7,544 nucleotides of DNA. Source: Acidobacteriota bacterium. GTDB lineage: Bacteria > Acidobacteriota > Terriglobia > Bryobacterales > Bryobacteraceae. The stretch is taken from contig VFZQ01000247.1 of NCBI GenBank assembly GCA_016871135.1, positions 1 through 7,544 on the forward strand, in the 5' to 3' direction. Numbering within the stretch: position 1 is the stretch's first letter; each line of letters starts with the position of its first letter. A program made the position numbers and the translations under genes. Below the pieces are notes generated by a model. That model worked only from the letters and a program-made list of their open reading frames with translations. It did no database searches and was not told the origin of the DNA. Shown here piece after piece: positions 1-6,591 of this stretch.

Positions 1-70
1 GTCCACTGCTTTTTTGCAGGGGCCGCCAACTGTCTCTAAACTTTTGTCTCACCGTAGGGGACAACCTCAA
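1..70 (-). CDS. Possible 5' end of a leftward gene (partial, runs off the window)
   Basis: A short open frame begins with TTG at 70-68 on the minus strand and stays open to the window edge, giving 23 codons (MRLSPTVRQKFRDSWRPLQK at the start). A strong Shine-Dalgarno-like GAGGGAG lies at 82-76, five bases before the TTG. A sigma70-like promoter lies a further 60 bases upstream, so promoter, leader, ribosome site and start are in the right order. A GTG in the same frame at 52-50 is an alternative start. I do not recognise the peptide. It has several AGA/AGG codons, unlike the GC-rich genes to the right. It could equally be untranslated leader. Confidence 0.25.
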   Translation of the reverse strand, partial: MRLSPTVRQKFRDSWRPLQKSSG

Positions 71-130
71 ATGATCTCCCTCAAAGGCTGGCGAGAATGA
101 GCAGATTAGGGTCAGTCACTATTACGTCTC

Positions 131-166
131 ACGATATATCGTAAAACTTACTAACAACTCTGTCAA
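131..166 (-). promoter_or_regulatory. Leftward sigma70-like promoter with a palindromic operator over the -10
   Basis: On the minus strand a perfect -35 TTGACA (166-161) is followed after exactly 17 bases by TACGAT (143-138), a 4/6 match to TATAAT. The 12-base perfect palindrome ACGATATATCGT occupies 131-142 and so covers almost the whole -10 and the start of the transcribed region. That placement is typical of a repressor site. It begins just past the stop codon of the mutase gene, so it must drive something further left. The A/T-rich dyad resembles sites of PadR-like or TetR-like repressors, but that is recollection and the regulator is not in the window. Confidence 0.5.
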
Positions 167-179
167 TCACTCTCTCGCC

Positions 180-1646
180 TCAACTCCGCAACCCCTCCGC
201 AATCTCCCCCACCGTCGCCAGCACCTTCGCCGCCTCTAATATCCGAGGCGTCACGTTATCCCCCGAAGCCGCCGCCGCACGCAACTCCGCCAGCGCCGCA
301 TCCACGGCCGAAGCACTCCGCGAAGCCCGCACCGCCCGCAGATTCTCCACCTGCCGCCGCTCAATCTCCGGATCGATCCGAAACACCGGAACCTCGGAAC
401 GAGCAACGCTTTGAAACTTGTTCACCCCAACCACCACCTGCTCGCCCGTCTCCACCCGCTGCTGATACCGATAAGCCGCGTTGTGAATCTCGGCCTGGGG
501 AAAGCCCTCTTCAATCGCCGCGATCGCGCCCCCCATCGCATCAATGCGATCGATATACGCACGCGCCTCGCTCTCGATGCGATCCGTCATCTGCTCGATG
601 ACGAAACTCCCGCCAAACGGGTCCGGGTGCTCGGTCACGCCCGATTCAAACGCAATCACCTGCTGCGTGCGCAGCGCCAGCGTCGCCGCATGTTCGGTCG
701 GAAGCCCAATCGCCTCGTCCATCGAATTCGTATGCAGAGACTGCGTCCCGCCCAGCACCGCCGCCATCGCCTGCAGCGTCGTGCGAACGACATTGACCTC
801 CGGCTGCTGCGCCTGCAACGACGACCCTGCCGTCTGCGTATGAAACCGCAGCTTCATCGACCGCGCATCGAGCGCGCCATACCGGTCCTTGACGATCGCC
901 GCATACAATCGCCGCGCCGCGCGAAACTTCGCGATCTCTTCCAGGAAATTGTTGTGCGCGTTGAAGAAGAACGAAAGCCGCGGCGCGAAACTGTCGATCT
1001 GCAATCCCGCCGTCAAAGCCGCGTCGATATAAGCGATCGCATTCGCCAGCGTGAACGCCACCTCTTGCGACGCCGTCGATCCCGCCTCGCGAATGTGATA
1101 CCCCGAAATCGAAATCGTGTTCCACTCCGGAATCTCCGCGCTCGCCCACGCAAAAAAATCGGTGACGATTCGCATCGACGGCCGCGGCGGATAAATGTAG
1201 GTGCCGCGCGCGATGTACTCTTTCAGGATGTCGTTCTGCACCGTGCCGTTCAGCTTCTTGCGATCCGCACCCTGCCCATCGGCCACGAGCACATAAAACG
1301 CCAGCAGCGTCGACGCCGTCGCGTTGATCGTCATCGACGTCGAGACGCTCTCAAGTTGGATGCCCTCGAACAGCCGCTCCATGTCCTTCAGCGAGCAAAT
1401 CGCCACGCCCGTCCGCCCGACCTCACCGGCCGCCAGTGGATGATCGGAGTCCATTCCCATCTGCGTCGGCAAATCGAAAGCGACGGACAGCCCCGTGATG
1501 CCCTGCTCCAACAAAAACTTGTATCGCCGATTGCTCTCCTCGGCCGATCCAAATCCGGCATACTGCCGCATCGTCCACGGCCGCGCGCGATACATCTCTG
1601 GATAGATCCCGCGCGTGTACGGAAACTGGCCAGGCTTGTCGCTCAT
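180..1646 (-). CDS. Methylmalonyl-CoA mutase, catalytic (large) subunit without B12 domain
   Basis: This is the TIM-barrel subunit of an adenosylcobalamin-dependent acyl-CoA mutase that interconverts (R)-methylmalonyl-CoA and succinyl-CoA in the cytoplasm. From the ATG at 1646 it has 488 residues. Aligned by eye with the Propionibacterium enzyme (offset about 60), it keeps the substrate-pocket residues: Tyr15, Met18, Arg22, Tyr29 (equivalent to Tyr89, in RQYAGF), Thr135 and Gln137 (GTVQND), Arg147 (equivalent to Arg207) and His184 (SGYH, equivalent to His244). Tyr plus Arg at the 89/207 positions marks methylmalonyl-CoA rather than isobutyryl-CoA specificity. The chain ends after the barrel, at ATVGEIAEGLRS, with no DxHxxG cobalamin domain, so a separate small subunit is needed. 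The frame remains open to 1931, but those 95 codons are out of frame with the upstream gene and unlike any mutase. The ATG overlaps the upstream stop (ATGA) and has no clear Shine-Dalgarno site, which suggests translational coupling. The N-terminus is shorter than usual. Confidence 0.93.
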   Translation of the reverse strand: MSDKPGQFPYTRGIYPEMYRARPWTMRQYAGFGSAEESNRRYKFLLEQGITGLSVAFDLPTQMGMDSDHPLAAGEVGRTGVAICSLKDMERLFEGIQLESVSTSMTINATASTLLAFYVLVADGQGADRKKLNGTVQNDILKEYIARGTYIYPPRPSMRIVTDFFAWASAEIPEWNTISISGYHIREAGSTASQEVAFTLANAIAYIDAALTAGLQIDSFAPRLSFFFNAHNNFLEEIAKFRAARRLYAAIVKDRYGALDARSMKLRFHTQTAGSSLQAQQPEVNVVRTTLQAMAAVLGGTQSLHTNSMDEAIGLPTEHAATLALRTQQVIAFESGVTEHPDPFGGSFVIEQMTDRIESEARAYIDRIDAMGGAIAAIEEGFPQAEIHNAAYRYQQRVETGEQVVVGVNKFQSVARSEVPVFRIDPEIERRQVENLRAVRASRSASAVDAALAELRAAAASGDNVTPRILEAAKVLATVGEIAEGLRS

Positions 1647-1909
1647 GGCGCCGGCGTGGTCTTCGCAATGCGGCGCGCGCGCCAGAACGAGGACAGCCCG
1701 AAGATCAACATCGTCAGAAAGAAAAGCGCGGTTAGCATCAGCCGGAACAGCTTCTCCGGTTCGCCGTTGAAATCGCGCACCGCTGTGTAAGTCTTCGGCC
1801 CCGCAACCACCGCCAGGCACAGAAACACGAACCCGATCATCTCGTTCCAGAGAATCCGGAGCGGCCGCATAATGCCGGGAAGGACGTGAGATAGAAACTT
1901 CTTGACCAT
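1643..1909 (-). CDS. Small two-helix membrane protein, coupled to the mutase
   Basis: This 88-residue protein has a basic N-terminus (MVKKFL), a hydrophobic segment at about residues 22-37 and another at about 56-75, followed by a basic tail (RARRIAK). It is predicted to be an inner-membrane hairpin with a polar loop of about 18 residues. Its function is unknown. It is the first gene of a leftward unit, and its TGA overlaps the mutase ATG by four bases. That overlap and the codon use indicate a real gene rather than an N-terminal extension of the mutase in another frame. I have a faint memory of similar proteins beside mutase genes in acidobacteria, which needs a search. No good Shine-Dalgarno site precedes the ATG. 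The leader from the TATAAT box would be only about 15 bases. Confidence 0.75.
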   Translation of the reverse strand: MVKKFLSHVLPGIMRPLRILWNEMIGFVFLCLAVVAGPKTYTAVRDFNGEPEKLFRLMLTALFFLTMLIFGLSSFWRARRIAKTTPAP

Positions 1910-1930
1910 GGATAGCGTGGTTCTCTGTCA

Positions 1931-1936
1931 ATTATA
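1931..1936 (-). promoter_or_regulatory. Candidate -10 box of the membrane protein/mutase operon
   Basis: A perfect TATAAT reads on the minus strand at 1936-1931, 21 bases before the ATG at 1909. No convincing -35 is seen at the right distance (GCTGGT at 17 bases). The site lies in the 90-base divergent gap between the mutase operon and the small acidic protein gene. Confidence 0.4.
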
Positions 1937-1999
1937 CGTGCTCCGCCGATAAGACCAGCAGCGGGATGCTATCCTGAAGGGGCCGCAAAGCGAGGAAAT

Positions 2000-2314
2000 T
2001 TGGACGATCGGCTAAAAGAGTTAATGCAGGACCTCGGAAACGCGATCAACGAATCGATCGCGGACTCCGAGCGAATCGCCGAGGCGATCGGCGAGATCAA
2101 ACGCTCCGGCTACGACGTTTTCCTGGTACTGGAAGCCACCATCGGCTTCAACAAACGCGAAGAAGGCGCCTCCGAGGACGAGGAACTGCTCGAAGCACTC
2201 GAAGACGCCGAGGACGAACAACCGCCCACACGCCGCCACAAGGTCTCCTGGACCTCCCAGGATCAAAAATTCCTGCGCGCCCTAAAGATCTCCCTCGACG
2301 AAGACAAGAAGTAG
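2000..2314 (+). CDS. Small acidic hypothetical protein
   Basis: A 104-residue soluble protein is read from a TTG at 2000, preceded by GAGGA at 1992-1996 with a short 3-base gap. An in-frame ATG at 2024 is the alternative start. Residues 1-50 form an amphipathic, probably helical region (ELMQDLGNAINESIADSERI, then EAIGEIKRSGYDVFLVLEAT). Residues 54-75 are almost all acidic (EEGASEDEELLEALEDAEDE). A short C-terminal segment (WTSQDQKFLRALKIS) looks like a folded or binding motif. There is no signal peptide or membrane segment. The function is unknown. A similar sequence in other acidobacteria seems familiar, which would make it a conserved lineage protein. It stands alone, divergent from the mutase operon and convergent with the response regulator. 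Confidence 0.78.
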   Translation: MDDRLKELMQDLGNAINESIADSERIAEAIGEIKRSGYDVFLVLEATIGFNKREEGASEDEELLEALEDAEDEQPPTRRHKVSWTSQDQKFLRALKISLDEDKK

Positions 2315-2390
2315 CGAGTACGAAAATGCGCGCTCTGGCCGCCGCCGAATCTTCGGAGAACACGCGTCGACGAACAACCCGCGCCACGCC

Positions 2391-3029
2391 CTAATCCACC
2401 AACCCCTTCCGCACCGCAAACCGCACCAACTCCCCCGTCGAGTGCAGATTGAGCTTCTCCATAATTCGCCCGCGATGCGCATCCACCGTATACACGCTCA
2501 AATTCAATAACCCAGCGATCTCTTTATTTGTTTTACCCTCGGCGATGAGCTGCAGCACCTCCCGCTCCCGGCTCGACAGCAAATCCAGCGGATCAGTCAC
2601 GTGCTTCCGGTAGTCGTCCAACACCGAGTCCGATACCGCCGGGCTCAAGAACCCCTCACCCTTGGCCACCGCGCGCACCGCCGCCAGCAGGTCGACGTCG
2701 ATCGAATCCTTCAGCAAATACCCGCGCGCCCCAGCCCGCAAAATCTCCCGCACATAGACCGAGTCCTTGTGCATCGACAACGCCAGCACCCGCGCATGCG
2801 GCGCCGCGTCCCCCATCCGCCGGGTCGCTTCGATCCCGTTCAACTCCGGCATCGCCACGTCCATCACAACAACGTCCGGCTGCAATCCCTGGCTCATCTC
2901 GACCGCCTCGCGCCCGTTGCCCGCCTCGCCGACAATCTCCATGTCCGGCTGCGCGCCCAGGATCATGCGAAACCCCTGCCGCACCACCGCGTGGTCATCG
3001 GCCAACAAGATTCGTATCTTCTTGCTCAT
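2391..3029 (-). CDS. NarL/FixJ-type response regulator
   Basis: A DNA-binding response regulator of 212 residues, the usual length for the family. The receiver domain spans about residues 4-120, with the acidic pair Asp11-Asp12, phospho-acceptor Asp57 (VVVMDVAMP), Ser85 (LALSMH) and Lys107 (GYLLKD), all at canonical positions. The LuxR/GerE helix-turn-helix spans about 148-210 (LSSREREVLQLIAEGKTNKE, then VYTVDAHRGRIMEKL). It should be phosphorylated by the kinase encoded just upstream and act as a dimeric transcription regulator. The ATG at 3029 lies inside the kinase gene, 35 bases before the kinase stop, with no strong Shine-Dalgarno site, so translation is probably coupled. The target genes are unknown. 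Confidence 0.95.
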   Translation of the reverse strand: MSKKIRILLADDHAVVRQGFRMILGAQPDMEIVGEAGNGREAVEMSQGLQPDVVVMDVAMPELNGIEATRRMGDAAPHARVLALSMHKDSVYVREILRAGARGYLLKDSIDVDLLAAVRAVAKGEGFLSPAVSDSVLDDYRKHVTDPLDLLSSREREVLQLIAEGKTNKEIAGLLNLSVYTVDAHRGRIMEKLNLHSTGELVRFAVRKGLVD

Positions 3030-4314
3030 TGCGAACTGGTTCGGCCGGAACCCAGGCCTCGATCGTTAGTCCTTGTTTTGCATCCCGCCGCGGCGTTACT
3101 TCCAACTCGCCGCCGGCGCCGCGCGCCCGCGCCCGCATCGCGGTCATGCCGATGCCGCTCGACGCGGCCGGACGCCCTTCCGGAAGTCCTTTCCCATTGT
3201 CGCTAATCCGCAGCCGTACTTTCCCGTCCTCATGCCGCAGCGAAATCTCGACGCTCGTCGCCCCCGAGTGCCTTGCGATGTTCGTCAACGCCTCCTGCGC
3301 GATCCGGAATAGCTGCGTCTCTGTCTCATCGGCAAGCCGCATCGACAGGTTCGCATCGTACTGCACATCCACTCCCGTGCGCTGCATGAACCGCTCGCAC
3401 TGCCACCGCAATCCCGCGTCCAAACCGAAATCGTCGAGGATCGTCGGCCGCAACAACTGCGACAACTCCCGGACATTTTGAATCGCCTCATCCACCAGAT
3501 GCACGCAGTCGGCCACCCGCGGTGACGACACCCCCAACGAAACCAGATTCGCCTTCACCGCGGTCAACGACTGCCCCAACTCATCGTGCAACTCATGCGA
3601 AAATCGACGCGCCGCGGACTCCTGGTTCTCGACCATATGCCACGAAACCCGGCTCAACTCCGCCGCCTGCGCCTCAATGTCCCGCGTCAACCGCGCCGTC
3701 GTCCTCACCGTGTACACCGCAATGCCCAGCGCCAGCAGCAGACACGCTCCCATCAACGCCACCGATTGCCGTACCAGCGTCGCCGACTGCTCCCGCAGCA
3801 ACAACTGCGCCAGCGCTGATCGCTCCGACCCCGCCGCGATCAGCTTCCGCACGACTTCGATCACCGTCTCGTGCCGTTCCAGCAAGTCGTAGCTGAACAA
3901 CGACTCGGCGTCTTCCTCCGCCAACAACCGCCGCGCCTCGGACGAAAACGCCACCGTCGCCGTCTGGAGCTGTTTCCATAACGGCTCGTCTTTGGTGCCG
4001 AGACCCGTCGCGACGATCTGTTCAATCACCCGATCCGCCTCGTTCAACTGCGAAAGGATCTGATCCCGATCGACCGAGTCCGGTTCTTGATTCAGGTTGT
4101 TGAAGACCGCATTCAACGCGCCCTGCTCACGATGGACTTCGTCGATCAACCGGTTGGTGACAACCTGCTCGCCCGCCAACCGCTCCGCCGAAATCCGGAT
4201 CTCCTGCGCATTCCGCACGCCTACATACCCCGAAACAAGCAACAACACAATCACCAGCGCAAAGCCTGTGATCAACACGCGGACGACACTACGGCCTGCC
4301 AGCAGTCGGAGCAT
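2995..4314 (-). CDS. NarX-like membrane sensor histidine kinase (HisKA_3 type)
   Basis: This 439-residue inner-membrane kinase is the partner of the NarL-type regulator. Transmembrane helix 1 is at about 12-33 and helix 2 at about 184-203. They enclose a largely helical periplasmic sensor region of about 150 residues that resembles four-helix-bundle or CHASE3-like sensors. The HisKA_3 dimerisation and phosphotransfer helix holds the phospho-acceptor His243 (SHELHDELGQSL). The ATPase domain has the N box at Asn345 (EALTNIARHSG), the G1 box DNGKG at 372-376 and the G2 box GIGM at 387-390. A juxtamembrane stretch at about 205-235 replaces a clear HAMP domain. The ATG at 4314 is preceded by AGGG at 4322-4319, four bases away. 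The signal sensed is unknown. Confidence 0.94.
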   Translation of the reverse strand: MLRLLAGRSVVRVLITGFALVIVLLLVSGYVGVRNAQEIRISAERLAGEQVVTNRLIDEVHREQGALNAVFNNLNQEPDSVDRDQILSQLNEADRVIEQIVATGLGTKDEPLWKQLQTATVAFSSEARRLLAEEDAESLFSYDLLERHETVIEVVRKLIAAGSERSALAQLLLREQSATLVRQSVALMGACLLLALGIAVYTVRTTARLTRDIEAQAAELSRVSWHMVENQESAARRFSHELHDELGQSLTAVKANLVSLGVSSPRVADCVHLVDEAIQNVRELSQLLRPTILDDFGLDAGLRWQCERFMQRTGVDVQYDANLSMRLADETETQLFRIAQEALTNIARHSGATSVEISLRHEDGKVRLRISDNGKGLPEGRPAASSGIGMTAMRARARGAGGELEVTPRRDAKQGLTIEAWVPAEPVRNEQEDTNLVGR

Positions 4315-4380
4315 GAATCCCTAGCTCACAGCGTAACGCACGGCACCTCGGATTTTTCCTAACCCATTTTTTTTAATGTT

Positions 4381-4393
4381 TTGTTTCAAACAA
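4381..4393. promoter_or_regulatory. Perfect 13-base palindrome in the kinase/nuclease divergent gap
   Basis: TTGTTTcAAACAA is an exact 6-1-6 inverted repeat in the region between the divergent kinase (start 4314) and nuclease genes. It sits beside a run of eight T (4367-4374) and overlaps the TTG start proposed for the nuclease. It could be an operator for either gene. If so, the GTG at 4408 would be the better nuclease start. Low sequence complexity makes chance occurrence possible. Confidence 0.3.
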
Positions 4394-4908
4394 CCGATAT
4401 AACTAGTGTGTCACTTCTTCTCCTTCTCTCCATCCTCACCACCTGCCCAGCGACCCTCGCCGAGCGCGACGCCTACACCGTCTGCTACGACTCACAAAAT
4501 CAGCGCGCCCTTTGGACCTCACACACGCCGGCGCCGTCCGAAACGCCGGTCCCAAGAAGACACTGGCGAAAAGACCACGATCTGAATTCCCTACCCAGCG
4601 CGGCGTTCACCAACACCGGCTTCAACCGTGGTCACCTCACCCCAGCCGCCGATCTGCCCAACTCCGCCGACACCTTTCTTACCAGCAATGCGGTGGCGCA
4701 AGATCCCGCCCTCAATAACGGCGAATGGCGCAAGCTCGAAAACAGAATCCGCAAACTGCGCCCGGCGCTCGTAACCACCGGCGCTGTCTACAACAACTGC
4801 GGGAACGAGTTGATCGAGGCTCCCTGTTATCTCTACAAAATCGCGCACCTATCGTCCGGCGAAATCGTCGTCGAATTCGCGCAGAACAGCCAGCCCCGCG
4901 ACAGGTGA
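4381..4908 (+). CDS. Secreted DNA/RNA non-specific endonuclease, probably truncated by a frameshift
   Basis: A ββα-metal nuclease of the Serratia NucA/NUC1 family that cleaves DNA and RNA with Mg2+. A hydrophobic segment at residues 10-20 followed by PATLA-ER (cleavage near residue 27) suggests export. The active-site region is clear: FNRGHLTPAAD has general base His85 (Serratia His89) and Arg83, and LNNGEWRKLE has metal ligand Asn112 and Glu120 (Serratia Asn119 and Glu127). The usual DRGH is NRGH here. The frame stops right after VEFAQNSQP, where relatives continue with a VTVDEIE-like strand and helix. That continuation (RQVTAQALQTALL) is present in the -1 frame just downstream, so the gene seems broken near 4890-4900. 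Read as it stands it has 175 residues, short for the family. The start is uncertain: TTG 4381 or GTG 4408, neither with a Shine-Dalgarno site. Confidence 0.75.
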   Translation: MFQTTDITSVSLLLLLSILTTCPATLAERDAYTVCYDSQNQRALWTSHTPAPSETPVPRRHWRKDHDLNSLPSAAFTNTGFNRGHLTPAADLPNSADTFLTSNAVAQDPALNNGEWRKLENRIRKLRPALVTTGAVYNNCGNELIEAPCYLYKIAHLSSGEIVVEFAQNSQPRDR

Positions 4909-4992
4909 CCGCGCAAGCCCTACAAACCGCGCTACTTGCTTCCTACCCCACAGGTGTATCTCTGCCCCGTTCCACATTCATTTCACCCCCGA
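4891..4992 (+). pseudogene. Out-of-frame C-terminal tail of the nuclease
   Basis: In the frame -1 relative to the nuclease the sequence reads PAPRQVTAQALQTALL, then ASYPTGVSLP. Joined after FAQNSQP, it matches by eye the end of Serratia nuclease (FDQNTP, then RVTVDEIEKRTG and GLP). One extra C in the CCCC run at 4893-4896 would fuse the two frames. The restored frame would then run on to a stop at 5117, 75 bases into the DUF1761 gene, so the original stop may also be lost. The 134 bases between 4909 and 5042 hold nothing else I can identify. No terminator was seen. Confidence 0.4.
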
Positions 4993-5042
4993 GTCATTGC
5001 CAGTTGCCCCGCCCCATGTTAGTTATGAAACAGGATCAGCGG

Positions 5043-5447
5043 CTACCGCCATGCTCCGAGGATAAGACCCATCACCGTAAACGACACGGTATGGTATCCG
5101 GCGTCTATCAACCATAGCTTCAAGCTCCGGCTTTCAAACAGGTAGGTGATTCCCATTCCCAGCGCAACCCAGCCGAAACCCGCCGCGAACGCCGCCGCAA
5201 CCGCGAAGCCGAGCGTCGCCTCCGGGCCGATGAACGCCGCCAGGTTGAAGGCCATCAGCAGCGCCAACACAAACGAGGTCCCAAAGATCGGCGCCGGGTT
5301 GCGAGTCTTGAGTTTTTCGTCGTCGATACCGGTCTCCGCTTGCCAGGCCTTGCCAAACAACGCGGGCGAGTACCAAATGCCGCCAATCAGAAATGTCGAC
5401 AGCGCCGCGGCGCCGATCGCGTAGAAGTTGAGTTTCGAAGGGTCCAT
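5043..5447 (-). CDS. DUF1761 family integral membrane protein
   Basis: This 134-residue protein has four predicted membrane helices at about 7-27, 53-73, 78-102 and 110-131. The first helix holds the family signature GGIWYSPALFGKAW (residues 22-35), and the last runs IDAGYHTVSFTVMGLILGAW. The length and order match DUF1761, a family of unknown biochemical function. The ATG at 5447 has no strong Shine-Dalgarno site. The gene is divergent from the LytS-type kinase with only 37 bases between their proposed starts, so the two share a control region. Its 3' end faces the decayed end of the nuclease gene. Confidence 0.88.
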   Translation of the reverse strand: MDPSKLNFYAIGAAALSTFLIGGIWYSPALFGKAWQAETGIDDEKLKTRNPAPIFGTSFVLALLMAFNLAAFIGPEATLGFAVAAAFAAGFGWVALGMGITYLFESRSLKLWLIDAGYHTVSFTVMGLILGAWR

Positions 5448-5484
5448 AAATTAGGTGACCCGTGCAGAATAAGATCCCCAAACA

Positions 5485-6591
5485 ATGCACGCCATCTCAA
5501 ACTTGCCGAAGCCGGATATCTTCAGTCCGAAGCTGGATTCTTCCATGCTGAAACCGCTCGTCGCCCGGCAGTTGGAACTCCGCGACGGCGGTATCCGCGC
5601 GGTCTGCATCCCCATGTTCGGCATACTGATCCCGATTGGGACAGGCCTCTGGGGACCGGTCGGCCCCACACTGCTGACATTCTGGATCGGCCAACTCTGG
5701 TTTATCGCCGTCGCCGCCGCGACCTGGCACGGCAACCGATTTCTCTATCTCCGCCATCGACAATCGAACACCTGGTTCAAACACCCGGCCCGCCGCATCG
5801 CACAGATGCTGCTGGCAATCGTTTTCTACACCGTCCCCTGTTGCGTCTCCATGCTGTGGGCCTGGTACTGGTTCACCGGACTCCCCGTCGACTGGGCCGC
5901 CATCCGCCTGGCCACCGCCACCTCGGTGATCTGCGTCATCTTCATAACCCACGTCTACGAAACCGTCTATCTCATTCAGCAGCGCGAATCCGACATGCTG
6001 ACGTTCGAAAAACTCGAACGCGCCAAAGCCGAGGCCGAACTGGAAGCGCTCAAAAATCAGCTCGATCCGCACTTCATGTTCAACTCGTTGAACGCCCTTA
6101 GCTGGCTGATCGAGAACGATCCCCCGCGCGCCGTCGCCTTCAACGACAACCTCGCCGACGTCTACCGTTACATCCTCCGCAACCGCGACCGCGCTCTGGT
6201 CTCGCTCGAAGACGAACTCGATTTCCTCGACCGCTACTTCGCATTGCTCAAACTTCGTTTTGAGGACGCCATTCACCTGAAGATGCCCCCGCGCCGCGCC
6301 GATTTCGCGAACTCCTATGTGCCGCCGATCTCCCTTCAAATCCTGATCGAGAACGCCGTCAAACACAATGAGTTCAGCCGTGACGAGCCTCTGTCCATCG
6401 AACTCCGCTTCGAAGACGGCGCCGTCGTCGTCGAGAACGAAATCCGCGCCCGCCGCCATCCGCGCCCTACCTCCCGCGTCGGCCTCGAAAATCTCCGCGA
6501 GCGTTGCCGCCTGACCTTGGACCGCGAACTCGAAGTCTCACCTGGTCCCGCTCGCTTTTCCGTCCGATTGCCGGTAAAATCCTTGCATTGA
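5485..6591 (+). CDS. LytS/YehU-type membrane sensor histidine kinase
   Basis: A 368-residue sensor kinase, first gene of a two-gene signalling operon. The N-terminal half has four hydrophobic segments (about 38-58, 62-80, 104-130 and 138-160) and little periplasmic material, so the stimulus is probably sensed in or near the membrane. A charged coiled coil (about 165-192) leads to the His_kinase motif LKNQLDPHFMFNSLNALSWL with phospho-acceptor His196. The ATPase domain has the N box at Asn290 (LIENAVKHN). In place of a classical DxGxG it has VVVENEI, and then VGLENLRERC (332-341). That form is normal in this LytTR-partner group. The ATG at 5485 lacks a Shine-Dalgarno site. The ATG at 5545 (MLKPLVARQLELRD) is a serious alternative that would leave a more usual 97-base divergent gap. 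Confidence 0.92.
   Translation: MHAISNLPKPDIFSPKLDSSMLKPLVARQLELRDGGIRAVCIPMFGILIPIGTGLWGPVGPTLLTFWIGQLWFIAVAAATWHGNRFLYLRHRQSNTWFKHPARRIAQMLLAIVFYTVPCCVSMLWAWYWFTGLPVDWAAIRLATATSVICVIFITHVYETVYLIQQRESDMLTFEKLERAKAEAELEALKNQLDPHFMFNSLNALSWLIENDPPRAVAFNDNLADVYRYILRNRDRALVSLEDELDFLDRYFALLKLRFEDAIHLKMPPRRADFANSYVPPISLQILIENAVKHNEFSRDEPLSIELRFEDGAVVVENEIRARRHPRPTSRVGLENLRERCRLTLDRELEVSPGPARFSVRLPVKSLH

Noticed and set aside
411..1790. Long open frame on the plus strand opposite the mutase (459 codons)
   Set aside because: It is antisense to a clearly conserved enzyme, is extremely rich in Arg/His/Leu and shows no domain. Such frames are expected opposite GC-rich genes.
1647..1931. N-terminal extension of the mutase to a TTG at 1931
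   Set aside because: The 95 extra residues resemble no mutase and overlap the membrane-protein gene in a different frame, while the ATG at 1646 fits a coupled start.
2315..2390. Possible bidirectional terminator (CCGAA/TTCGG) between the convergent genes
   Set aside because: The stem has five pairs with a two-base loop and no T tract on either side, too weak to call.
4424..4470. Lipoprotein signal in the nuclease N-terminus (LTTC)
   Set aside because: The position before Cys is Thr rather than Gly/Ala/Ser, so a normal secretion signal is the better reading.
4725..5117. Separate rightward gene of 130 codons overlapping the nuclease
   Set aside because: Its first part is out of frame with conserved nuclease residues and is Arg-rich noise. 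Only the middle part looks coding, and that is explained as the shifted nuclease tail.
5497..6459. Long open frame on the minus strand opposite the LytS-type kinase (320 codons)
   Set aside because: The kinase on the other strand has all its motifs. The antisense frame has a biased Asp/Gly/Val composition and no recognisable domain.
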